DNA from: CAYLMG01 sp964493425 | GTDB taxonomy: Bacteria > Planctomycetota > Phycisphaerae > Sedimentisphaerales > Anaerobacaceae | Reading direction: 5' to 3' | DNA: 64,000 nucleotides | Assembly: GCA_964493425.1 (NCBI GenBank) | Contig: CAZBMW010000002.1 | Location: 62,001-126,000 of the forward strand | Part shown: piece after piece, positions 44,743 through 53,075 of the stretch | Layout of the letters: the number at the start of each line of letters is the position of its first letter | How positions within the stretch are numbered: the stretch's first letter is position 1 | Position numbers and translations under genes: made by a program | Notes under the pieces: generated by a model | What the model was told of the DNA's origin: nothing | Seen by the model: the letters and a program-made list of their open reading frames with translations, nothing else | Database searches by the model: none

Positions 44743-44972
44743 GGACGGGACAATAAAGGGGTGTGGCCGGTAAAAGACGGCAGCTCATCAACTACATTAC
44801 AAGTTTTATTAATCCCTTACGGGAGTCCTGCCATGGGGGGGATTTACGAACACCACGGCAGGATTGAAATATGCGTCCTTAGGCGGAATAAGGACTTTAA
44901 GATATTTATGGGGGGCCATAAAATTTCTTTCCGGATAGGCCCCTGTGCTAAAAGCACAGGGGTCTTTCTTTT
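44743..44972 (+). ncRNA. Candidate structured noncoding RNA
   Basis: The transcript predicted from the promoter to the terminator is about 230 bases. Its stems include GCCG/CGGC (44766-44781), TCCTGCC/GGCAGGA (44826-44863), GTCCTTA/TAAGGAC (44875-44895), TTTATGG/CCATAAA around GGGG (44905-44922), and the terminator. GGA motifs are frequent, as in RNAs that titrate CsrA, but no family was recognised. An 84-residue frame covers the same bases and is not supported. It lies just upstream of nrdR. Confidence 0.5.
44940..44972 (+). terminator. Strong Rho-independent terminator
   Basis: CCCCTGTGCT and AGCACAGGGG pair perfectly around AAA and are followed by TCTTTCTTTT. Confidence 0.85.
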
Positions 44973-45174
44973 AAAGAAAGATAAGCCCTGACAAGGCGCC
45001 AATCTTTTTTTACCACTCGCATATGAATTAACGCTGCAGGACCTCACAGATAATACGGCAGGCAACGTCCGCCGGAAAATATAAAAATTGTAATTTTTCA
45101 TTTGACACACTACATATTGAGCGTAAAATTCAGCAGTTGTCAAGATATTGTGCCATTGCTGAGGCAGGTTTCTC

Positions 45175-45666
45175 GTGAGGTGTCCTTTTTGTAAAGAAGA
45201 TAAAGATAAGGTTATTGATTCACGGGCCAGTGATTCAGGCAGAGTAATAAGAAGAAGGCGACAGTGCCTGGCCTGTGAAAGACGCTTTACAACTTACGAA
45301 AAGATAGGCGAGAGTTTTAAGTTATACGTAGTTAAAAAAGATAATTCGCGTGTTCCTTATGACAGGGAAAAAGTTATTGCGGGATTACAAAAGGCCTGTT
45401 ATAAAAGACAGGTCTCAGCAGAGCAGATTCAGGAGATTGCCGACAGAGTCGAAGAAGATATTTTTCGGTACTTCGACAAGGAAGTGACAAGCGCATTTAT
45501 CGGCGAAAATGTGATGAAGCACTTAAGAGACGTTGACAAGGTTGCGTACATTCGTTTTGCAAGTGTCTATCGCGATTTTAAGGATGCGGGTGATTTGATT
45601 GATGAGGTAAGGCAGGCTATCGGAAGAGCTGAGCAACCGGGTCAGCAAAAGCTTTTTGAAGGTTAG
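45175..45666 (+). CDS. nrdR: Transcriptional repressor NrdR
   Basis: The 163-residue protein starts with GTG, preceded by GAGGCAGG. It has the zinc ribbon (Cys3, Cys6, Cys31, Cys34) and an ATP-cone (residues about 49-139, starting FKLYVVKKDNSRVPYD). NrdR senses ATP/dATP and represses ribonucleotide reductase operons. The following gene also carries an ATP-cone, and a thymidylate synthase-like gene lies upstream. Confidence 0.95.
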   Translation: MRCPFCKEDKDKVIDSRASDSGRVIRRRRQCLACERRFTTYEKIGESFKLYVVKKDNSRVPYDREKVIAGLQKACYKRQVSAEQIQEIADRVEEDIFRYFDKEVTSAFIGENVMKHLRDVDKVAYIRFASVYRDFKDAGDLIDEVRQAIGRAEQPGQQKLFEG

Positions 45667-45726
45667 CTAAAGTAAAAGAAAAATTTGGGGCTCTTATACG
45701 TATTGTGCAGGGAGGCTGAAGGGCCG

Positions 45727-46308
45727 ATGAAAGCACAGCTTAAAGTAATAAAACAAGACGGCAGCAGTGAGGAGTATCTGTACACCAAAGTTATAGCAAC
45801 TATTGGCAATGCTCTTGCGCTGGCAGGTCAGGCGGATATCGTAGCTGCCGAGCAGCTCGCGGACGTGATAACATACACGCTGTATGAAAAGCAAAAAAAA
45901 CGCAGTATAAGCAGTGGTGAGATTTTATCTGTAATTAAAGCTGCTCTTTCGGCGACGGGCTACGAGGAAGCTGCGATTTCGCTCGGCGACCACCATATGG
46001 AGCGAAGGCTCAAGCGCTCGCGAATTGATGTTGTTTCAGTTGATATGGACAATTTATCAGATGCCCGGCAGTTTGGTGAAAACGGTGACTCTGTCATAAG
46101 GAGCCGCTGGGACAAGTCACGAATAGTCACCGACCTGATGGAAAAATACGGTGTTGAACGTTCAGCAGCCCGCACAATTGCTTCAATGGTGGAACAAAAA
46201 GTGCTGGCGATGGATTTTACACAGGTACCCGCAAGTTTGATAAAGCAGCTTGTTCTAAGCGAGGCGGCTGTTATGCTCCGTGCCCAGAGCCAGCTTCAAA
46301 AAGCATAA
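45727..46308 (+). CDS. ATP-cone domain protein
   Basis: The start is the ATG at 45727, with AAGGG close upstream. The 193-residue protein begins LKVIKQDGSSEEYLYTKV, which fits an ATP-cone, the nucleotide-sensing domain of ribonucleotide reductases. The C-terminal half is helical and is not recognised. Standing next to nrdR, it may be an accessory sensor in deoxynucleotide control; this is an inference. Confidence 0.7.
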   Translation: MKAQLKVIKQDGSSEEYLYTKVIATIGNALALAGQADIVAAEQLADVITYTLYEKQKKRSISSGEILSVIKAALSATGYEEAAISLGDHHMERRLKRSRIDVVSVDMDNLSDARQFGENGDSVIRSRWDKSRIVTDLMEKYGVERSAARTIASMVEQKVLAMDFTQVPASLIKQLVLSEAAVMLRAQSQLQKA

Positions 46309-46378
46309 ACCTTTCTGCCTAACCGGTTATCTAATCCGAATTTACTTAAAAATGACCGATTCCGGTGAGGCTCAAGAT

Positions 46379-47302
46379 TTATAAAATCTCTTTAACGCGG
46401 GTGAGGACATGTTCGGGTGATTCATTTTCTTCGATATCGAGCCAGTTTACATCAGGGAAGGTCTTGAACCAGGTCCGCTGGTGCTTGGCGAGATGCCTGG
46501 TATTTTTCTTGATAAGTTCTACTGCATCTTCGAGAGTGGTTTTACCTTTTAGGTAATCAATGGTCTCTGCATAACCTATCGCACTTGCAGCCTGTTTGCT
46601 TAAGGGTTCGTCCTCGGCTAAAAGGCTTTTGACCTCATCGACCAGGCCTTCATCGAGCATTTTTTTTACCCGGCTGTTGATTTTTCTGCTTTCGATTTGC
46701 TTTTGTCTTCGCAGGGCAATGATTTTGAATCTGTGAAGCATGTTTTTTTTTGTCTTTATGTCTTTCGGCCATTGTTTCTGAAAGTCTGAGATTGGTTTGC
46801 CGGTTATACGATGAACCTCCAGCGCTCTTATGATTCTTTTTTCGTCGTTCGGGTGTATTCGCTGTGCCGCGTCGGGGTCGATTTTTTCAAGTTCGCTATA
46901 CAGTTTCTCCAGGCCGAGTGCCTCTGCCTGTTGTTTTAACTCTTCTCTTATTTTTTCATCCGAGTCAGGTCCTTCGAATAAGCCGTACAGCAAAGCCTTT
47001 ATGTAAAGCGCGGTTCCGCCGACAGCAATTACAGTTTTGCCTCTGCTTTTGATATCCTCTATCGCCTCATTTGCCATATCGAGGTATCGGCCAAGACTGA
47101 ATGATTCACTCGGCTCGACTACATCGATTAGATGGTATCTGACTTTTTCTCTCGCTTCTTTGGGCGGCTTGGCTGTTCCGATGTCCATTCGCTTATAGAC
47201 CTTCATCGAATCGACGCTTATGATTTCGGCGTCGATTCGGCAAGCCAAATCAAAGGCGAGTTTTCCTTTGCCTGAGGCCGTTACGCCGGTTATCAAAATC
47301 AT
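46379..47302 (-). CDS. miaA: tRNA dimethylallyltransferase
   Basis: The start is taken at the ATG at 47302 before ILITGVTASGKGK; the upstream frame extension is not conserved. The 307-residue protein has DSMKVYKRMDIGTAKP, HLIDVVEP, VGGTALYIKALLYG and the tail WFKTFPDVNW, all typical of MiaA. It adds an isopentenyl group to A37 of tRNAs reading U-starting codons. The P-loop reads GVTASGKG, so the residue after Lys is Gly, not the usual Ser or Thr. Confidence 0.93.
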   Translation of the reverse strand: MILITGVTASGKGKLAFDLACRIDAEIISVDSMKVYKRMDIGTAKPPKEAREKVRYHLIDVVEPSESFSLGRYLDMANEAIEDIKSRGKTVIAVGGTALYIKALLYGLFEGPDSDEKIREELKQQAEALGLEKLYSELEKIDPDAAQRIHPNDEKRIIRALEVHRITGKPISDFQKQWPKDIKTKKNMLHRFKIIALRRQKQIESRKINSRVKKMLDEGLVDEVKSLLAEDEPLSKQAASAIGYAETIDYLKGKTTLEDAVELIKKNTRHLAKHQRTWFKTFPDVNWLDIEENESPEHVLTRVKEIL

Positions 47303-47410
47303 ATTTTTTCCATAGTAATAAAAAAGAAAAAAGAATATGGGAAAAATTTCATCTCTTGGAGTATAATTCCGGTACGCTTGTTTTGCAATTTTGTTTTTTA
47401 GAGGGTTGAT

Positions 47411-48316
47411 ATGACAGTTGCCGAGCATATACACAGTGATTTTTATATTGAGCTCGAAAATAAACGTAGAATCGTCGACACTGCTCTGCAGAGGCTTTTC
47501 GCCGAGGCTCGCGATATTAACCGTGACCTTCGTGAGGCGCTTCGATACACAATCGAGGGGCAGGGCAAAAGGGTAAGGGCAGCCCTTTTGATGTGGTGCT
47601 GCGAACTTGTTTCAGGCTCGGTCAACAGCGATGCGGAGGTTGCCGCAGCCGCAGTAGAGATGATTCACACATCTTCGCTTGTCCACGACGATTTGCCGGC
47701 GATGGATGACGACGATATGCGGCGGGGCAGAGCTGCCTGTCATAAAAGGTACGACGAGGCGACAGCGATACTCGTCGGTGATGCGCTTTTGATATTTGCG
47801 TTTGAGTCACTTGCCAGGCACGTAAGCAACAGCAATGTTGCTGCTGCACTAATCGGCGAGCTTGCCTCTGCTGCGGGTCCCGAAGGAATGATTTCGGGTC
47901 AACTGGCGGACCTTAAAGCTGAAAAAACAAAAGGAACCAAACAAGTTCTTGAGTATATTCACACGAACAAAACTGCGAAGATGTTTCGCTGTGCCGCTGC
48001 GATGGGGGCGATATGCGGCGACGCTACTGCTGAGCAATACAGTCTATTGGGGGAGTTCGGGTTGAAAATCGGGCTTGGTTTTCAGATTGCAGACGATATT
48101 CTCGATGTAAGTGCATCGAGCAAACAGTTAGGCAAAACCGCAGGCAAAGACAAAGAGGCGAACAAGGTTACATATCCGTCTGTCATTGGCCTTGAAAAAT
48201 CCAAAAAGCTTGCGAAGAGACTCGCCGATGATGCTGTTGCTGTTCTGGAGCCCTTCGGAAAAAAGGCTAAGGTTTTGCGTCAGCTCACGAAAGCCCTTCT
48301 GCAGAGAAAAAAATAG
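47411..48316 (+). CDS. ispA: Polyprenyl synthase, farnesyl-diphosphate type
   Basis: The 301-residue protein has the first Asp-rich motif DDLPAMDDDDMRRG and the second motif DDILDVS, with GQGKRVRAALL before them. It makes short-chain prenyl diphosphates for quinones and cell-wall lipid carriers. Dxs lies about 160 bases downstream on the same strand, so this is a small isoprenoid cluster. Product length is not certain. Confidence 0.92.
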   Translation: MTVAEHIHSDFYIELENKRRIVDTALQRLFAEARDINRDLREALRYTIEGQGKRVRAALLMWCCELVSGSVNSDAEVAAAAVEMIHTSSLVHDDLPAMDDDDMRRGRAACHKRYDEATAILVGDALLIFAFESLARHVSNSNVAAALIGELASAAGPEGMISGQLADLKAEKTKGTKQVLEYIHTNKTAKMFRCAAAMGAICGDATAEQYSLLGEFGLKIGLGFQIADDILDVSASSKQLGKTAGKDKEANKVTYPSVIGLEKSKKLAKRLADDAVAVLEPFGKKAKVLRQLTKALLQRKK

Positions 48317-48335
48317 ACTTAGAATTAAACCTTTC

Positions 48336-48354
48336 GGTACTTGATGCTCGATAC
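48336..48354. repeat. Filler repeat TTGATGCTCGATAC
   Basis: The unit lies between ispA and dxs and is shared with four other spacers in the window. Confidence 0.5.
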
Positions 48355-48474
48355 CAGCCGCAGAACACAATTGTCGGCACAATTATCGTAAGTCTTTATA
48401 AAATAAGGATTTTTGCCCTCAAGGGGTATTGGGCTATTGAATTTTTCACAGTTTCGTTATATTATGTATCAATT

Positions 48475-50445
48475 GTGGAAATGCTCGAAACAATCAACAG
48501 CCCACAGGATTTGAAGAATCTGCCTGTCAGCCGATTACAGGCTCTGGCGAACGAGATAAGAAGCTTCATACTCAGTTCGGTAAGCAGGACCGGTGGTCAT
48601 CTGGCGAGCAGTCTCGGCGTGGTCGAGTTGACTGTGGCTTTGCATCACGTGTTCGATTTCAGCAGGGACAAACTGCTCTGGGACGTTGGCCATCAATGCT
48701 ATGCGCACAAGATAATCACAGGCAGAAAAGATAAATTTGCCCGCATACGCCAACCGGACGGCCTGAGCGGATTTCCCGACCCGGCTGAGAGCAAGTATGA
48801 CCAGTTCGTAGTCGGTCACGCCGGCACATCAATAGCAACAGCTTTGGGAATGGCGCTCGGTCAGAAGCGTCATAAGAGCGACGAAAAAATTATAGCTCTC
48901 GTTGGTGATGCGAGCATCGTCAACGGTTTGTCGTTCGAGGCACTGAACAATCTTAGCCTGGTCGACAGACAGCTGCTGATTGTTCTTAACGACAACTCGA
49001 TGGCTATTGACGCCACGCAGGGTGCTCTTGCGAAGTATTTTTCCAGAATCAGGCTGAGCCAGACATACGAGGATTTACGTAGGACTACCACCAACATTCT
49101 TGAGCATATGCCTGTTATCGGTAAAAGCGTCGAAGATGCAATTGAGAAAATCAAGAAAAGTATTCGAATGGTTTTACCTGCCAGCCAGATGTTTGAGAGT
49201 CTCAACATTCCATACTTTGGTCCTGTGGACGGTCATGATATCGCTTCGCTGATACAATTATTCAAAGCTCTTGCGGACTTGAATCATCCTGCGATACTGC
49301 ACGTTTATACAAAAAAGGGCAAAGGTTTTGTTCCGGCTGAAGAGGATAAGCCGAGATTTCATTCGACCGGTCCTTTCAAGATAAATGGTGACAGCACGGA
49401 GTCTGATTCGGCTCTGCCGAAGCGCAGCTTCACCGACGTGTTCGGCGAGTGTCTGGTCGAGCTCGCGAAAAAAGACAAAAGAGTCGTTGCCATCACTTCC
49501 GCTATGCGTGACGGAACGGGACTCAGTGAGTTCGGTAAGAGATTTCCTGACAGATTTTTCGATGTAGGTATTGCCGAAAGTGCGGCGGTTGATATAGCTG
49601 CGGGGATGGCGAGGATGGGTTCGAAGCCGGTGGTTTGTATCTACTCGACGTTTCTACAGCGAAGTTTCGACCAGATATTCCAGGAAGTCTCGCTACAGAA
49701 TCTGCCTGTAGTGTTTTGTATAGACCGTGCAGGTCTTGTTGGTGCCGACGGCCCTACACATCACGGCCTGATGGATATCGGTTACCTGAGAATGCTGCCA
49801 AACGTAGTGCTTGCGGCGCCTGCCAATGAGATTGAGATGAAACTCGCACTTGAGTATGCTCTCGCCGCTGAGACGTGCGTTTGCATCCGGTACCCAAGGG
49901 ACGTTGTTCCGCCGGCAGAGTTCGACCGGCCGGCGTGCAGTAAACCGTTCAGGACCGGCAAAAGCGTGACAGTAAAAAAATCTAAAGACTCTTGTGCAGC
50001 TATTGTCAGTTACGGCAGTATGCTTTGTGAAAGTCTCAAGGCCGCAGAGAAGCTTGATGACGAGGCAATCAGGGTTGACGTTATTAATGCGAGGTTTGCA
50101 GCACCGGTTGATGAGCAGATTTTGTCTTTACTGCAGCAGGGTAAAAGTATAATTACTGTAGAGGACCACAGTATTGCTTGTGGATTCGGTTCAGCGGTGC
50201 TTGAGCTGGCAGCAGCAAAAAAGGCTGATTTCGCGAATAAAAAGAAAAACACTGCGAATTTATCGGCTAATCGGATTCGACTTTTGGGCGTTCCAGACAG
50301 GTTTATTGAGCGAGATTCGAGGGCAAAGCAGCTTATGCAGGCCGGCATTAGTGCCGATAATATCCAAAAGGCTGTAAAGCAGATTATAACCAAAGCCAGC
50401 AGCAAAAAGAGAAAAAGCACAAGGAAAAAGGCGGCTACCAGATGA
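48475..50445 (+). CDS. dxs: 1-deoxy-D-xylulose-5-phosphate synthase
   Basis: The 656-residue protein has WDVGHQCYAHKIITGR, the thiamine-diphosphate site VGDASIVNGLSFEALNN (an A/S variant of GDG), GPVDGHD, DVGIAESAAVDIAAGMA and ADGPTHHGLMD. It condenses pyruvate and glyceraldehyde phosphate in the first step of the MEP pathway. The C-terminal tail is Lys-rich (KASSKKRKSTRKKAATR). The start is a GTG at 48475 or an ATG at 48481. The NAD kinase gene overlaps by four bases. Confidence 0.96.
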   Translation: MEMLETINSPQDLKNLPVSRLQALANEIRSFILSSVSRTGGHLASSLGVVELTVALHHVFDFSRDKLLWDVGHQCYAHKIITGRKDKFARIRQPDGLSGFPDPAESKYDQFVVGHAGTSIATALGMALGQKRHKSDEKIIALVGDASIVNGLSFEALNNLSLVDRQLLIVLNDNSMAIDATQGALAKYFSRIRLSQTYEDLRRTTTNILEHMPVIGKSVEDAIEKIKKSIRMVLPASQMFESLNIPYFGPVDGHDIASLIQLFKALADLNHPAILHVYTKKGKGFVPAEEDKPRFHSTGPFKINGDSTESDSALPKRSFTDVFGECLVELAKKDKRVVAITSAMRDGTGLSEFGKRFPDRFFDVGIAESAAVDIAAGMARMGSKPVVCIYSTFLQRSFDQIFQEVSLQNLPVVFCIDRAGLVGADGPTHHGLMDIGYLRMLPNVVLAAPANEIEMKLALEYALAAETCVCIRYPRDVVPPAEFDRPACSKPFRTGKSVTVKKSKDSCAAIVSYGSMLCESLKAAEKLDDEAIRVDVINARFAAPVDEQILSLLQQGKSIITVEDHSIACGFGSAVLELAAAKKADFANKKKNTANLSANRIRLLGVPDRFIERDSRAKQLMQAGISADNIQKAVKQIITKASSKKRKSTRKKAATR

Positions 50446-51299
50446 GTGACAAAAAGCCCAGATTGATAATTTTTGCCGACCCGAAGAAAAATAACGTCGG
50501 CTCCGCCGTTGACAAATTTTCAGGGTTTGTCAAAGGCAAAGCCGAGATAGTCGCCAGTTGTGATGTCAGAAGTTTCAGGCCCGAGATTCTAAAAGGCTGC
50601 GACTATGCGGTGGTCTTCGGTGGTGACGGCAGTATCATTTCTGCGGCAAGAGCGCTTAGTGACAGCAAAGTGCCGGTTATAGGAGTCAATCTCGGCAAGC
50701 TTGGTTTTCTCGCTGAGTTCAGCGTCAAAGAATTAAAGGATTATTTCGACCAGATAACCTCGGGCAAGGCCCGAATCGAGCGAAGGATGATGCTTAATTG
50801 CCGCGTCTTGCGTGATGGAAAACAGATTTTCGACTCCAAAGCGATTAACGATGTCTTCATAACTGCGGGAATTCCTTTCAGGATGATAGAGCTTTTGATA
50901 AAGGTTGACGGTCAGGCTCTCGCCGGATGCGTAAGCGACGGGCTGATAATTTCAACGCCGACCGGTTCGACGGCGTATAATCTGTCAACGGGAGGACCCA
51001 TACTGTCCGGCAAGATGGAAGCGATGGTGATTACACCAATTTGTCCCCATTCACTCAGCTTCAGGCCTATTGTTATAGGCGGTGACAGTAAAACCGAAAT
51101 CGTCGGGCTTCAGGTTAATGAGGGCACTACTGTTTCCATAGACGGCCAGCTATCACAAGGCCTGTCAACAGGTGATGTTGTCGAGGTCGCAAAAGAGGGC
51201 GGCTATTTTCTTGTAGTTAATAACCCTATAAGGAGTCAATGGGATACGATGGCGGCTAAACTCGGATGGGCGGAGAAGCCGAAGTATAAGAAAGAGTAA
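50442..51299 (+). CDS. nadK: NAD kinase
   Basis: The 285-residue protein has FGGDGSIISAAR and TPTGSTAYNLSTGGPIL, the two hallmarks of the family. It makes NADP from NAD. The start overlaps the stop of dxs (ATGA), so the genes are coupled; the MEP pathway uses NADPH. A hairpin at 51308-51341 without T-tract follows the stop. Confidence 0.95.
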   Translation: MSDKKPRLIIFADPKKNNVGSAVDKFSGFVKGKAEIVASCDVRSFRPEILKGCDYAVVFGGDGSIISAARALSDSKVPVIGVNLGKLGFLAEFSVKELKDYFDQITSGKARIERRMMLNCRVLRDGKQIFDSKAINDVFITAGIPFRMIELLIKVDGQALAGCVSDGLIISTPTGSTAYNLSTGGPILSGKMEAMVITPICPHSLSFRPIVIGGDSKTEIVGLQVNEGTTVSIDGQLSQGLSTGDVVEVAKEGGYFLVVNNPIRSQWDTMAAKLGWAEKPKYKKE

Positions 51300-51421
51300 A
51301 GATATACTGAGCCGCCGTTTGAAGCTGTCAAAGGCGGTTCAGAGTTGATTATGAACATATTTATTTAGTCATTTGTATATATAATGAAAAAGATTATAAT
51401 ATACTGAAAGAGGTGGTTCAA

Positions 51422-52973
51422 ATGAGTACGCGGGGAATTAAAATCCTGCTTTGTGTGTTATTATTGTATTTTTTTGCGGTTGTTAACACCGATGTAGCGG
51501 CTGGTGCCGGCACGGGCGGCCTGGGAGGAGTAGGAACAGAGGGTGTTACAAATCCTGTAGTAGGCAGTGCGAGCGGCTCGTTAATCGAGCCGGCGAGCAC
51601 TTATGACCCGACTGCTTTTACGATACCCCGCTCCGATATAGCCAGCGGCAATATGATTATCACCGGTAATGTCGGCGGCGGAAGGCACTTTCGAGGGAGC
51701 GTCCCTTATGCCAGCGTAACAGATATTCAGGCAAATCTCGAATCTACATCATTAGATTCATTTTTGAGATATTCGAGTGCACCGTCGCAGCCTTTCTATT
51801 CTCCAACAGGTTCGCTCGCTTCCGTTAGAGGGTTGGGTGCTCCAGGCGCTTTTCGGCCGGTATCGGAAAAGGTAAGAGGTTATAGCGGCTCGCAAGAATA
51901 TTTTGTACCATATTCTTCATTAACCATCGCTCAACAAGTTATATCTCCACTGTCATCGGGATTCGTAACAGTGCCTACAACGGAGTACGGTTACGGCCAG
52001 TCTCTTTTGGGCCATGTTCAGGGTTATGGNNNNNNNNNNGGGTTATGGAGCTTCCGGGCAGTTCCTGCGATTGAATACCGGGATTGTTGAGTCGGCTTCC
52101 CTCTCTGGGCAGGTATCGGCCGATGGTCAACAAATCAGTCTGCTCAAGTCTAATCTCGAATCAACGTTTGCATCTGAGAGACCCAAAGCGTTCGAAATCC
52201 CCGAGCAGGCCGAGCAGTTAGAAGCTGGCCAGCAGAGTGACATCTATGAACTGATGAAGAGGAATTTAGGTATTTCCGAAGAACAACTTTCCAGCGAGCA
52301 GGTTAGTCGAGCTGAAGCGAATGAGCGTATTCGAAAAGCGGTCGAAGAGCAGTGGAAGGCCAAGGTAGAGACTGCCAAGATTGATACGGAAAAAATTTCA
52401 GAGCGCAGAAAAGAGCGGCGAGAGGCAATGCAACGAGCCCGCGGCGGAGGAACAGCTCCACGGGAGATAGAAACAACTGAACGCAAAAAATACAAGACTT
52501 TCGCAAGCGAAAGCGGGGATGAGTTTAATCACTATATGGAGGCAGCGGAGCAGTATATTAAGGAGGGCAAGTTTTATCAGGCATCAGACGCATATTCACT
52601 GGCATCAATATACAAGCCTATGGACCCATTGTCATACGCGGGCAAAAGCCATGCCTTGTTCGGAGCCGGTGAATACCTGAGCAGTGCACGATTGCTTTCG
52701 TTCGCCTTGAAGCTTTTCCCGGCTTATGCAAATGTTAAGGTCGACCTTGTCGGGATATTCGGGGACGGAAAGCTTATCGAAGAGAGGATGGTAGAACTTG
52801 CAAAATGGGCCGCCGAGGGCGAGTCAGCTGAGCTTTTCATGTTGCTGGCTTATATCTGTTATCAAACGGATAGACGGACTTCTGCAGAGGCTGCAATTGA
52901 CGAAGCTTATAGGAAGATGCCCGAAGATGAAGCGGTTCTGGCGCTTAAAGCAGCAATAGAAGCTTCCCGATAA
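51422..52973 (+). CDS. Exported TPR-like protein interrupted by an assembly gap
   Basis: The start is the ATG at 51422, with GAGGTGG upstream. The protein has a signal peptide (LLCVLLLYFFAVVNTDVA), a Gly/Ser-rich beta region, and a helical C-terminal TPR part (AAEQYIKEGKFYQASDAYS). Ten N at 52030-52039 put the two halves out of frame. Both flanks carry GGGTTATGG, and collapsing this overlap together with the N removes 19 bases, leaving 511 codons in one frame with Gly-Tyr-Gly-Ala at the join. It is therefore one gene. No family was recognised. Confidence 0.75.
52030..52039. other. Scaffold gap of ten N
   Basis: The gap lies between two copies of GGGTTATGG. It looks like a placeholder join of overlapping contig ends rather than missing sequence. 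Confidence 0.8.
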
Positions 52974-53002
52974 CGAGTTCAGGAATTAGCAATTATGAAC
53001 TT

Positions 53003-53023
53003 AGCTACTCGATGCTCGATATT
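53003..53023. repeat. Filler repeat CTACTCGATGCTCGATATT
   Basis: The unit precedes the helicase gene and matches the TGATGCTCGAT family. Confidence 0.5.
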
Positions 53024-53075
53024 AAGGAGCCTGCTTTAGACAGACGAGATATAATTCACGAGATGCGAATCGAAG

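Noticed and set aside
44737..44991. 84-residue frame over the RNA candidate
   Set aside because: It runs through several perfect hairpins and a terminator, with no ribosome site or conserved pattern.
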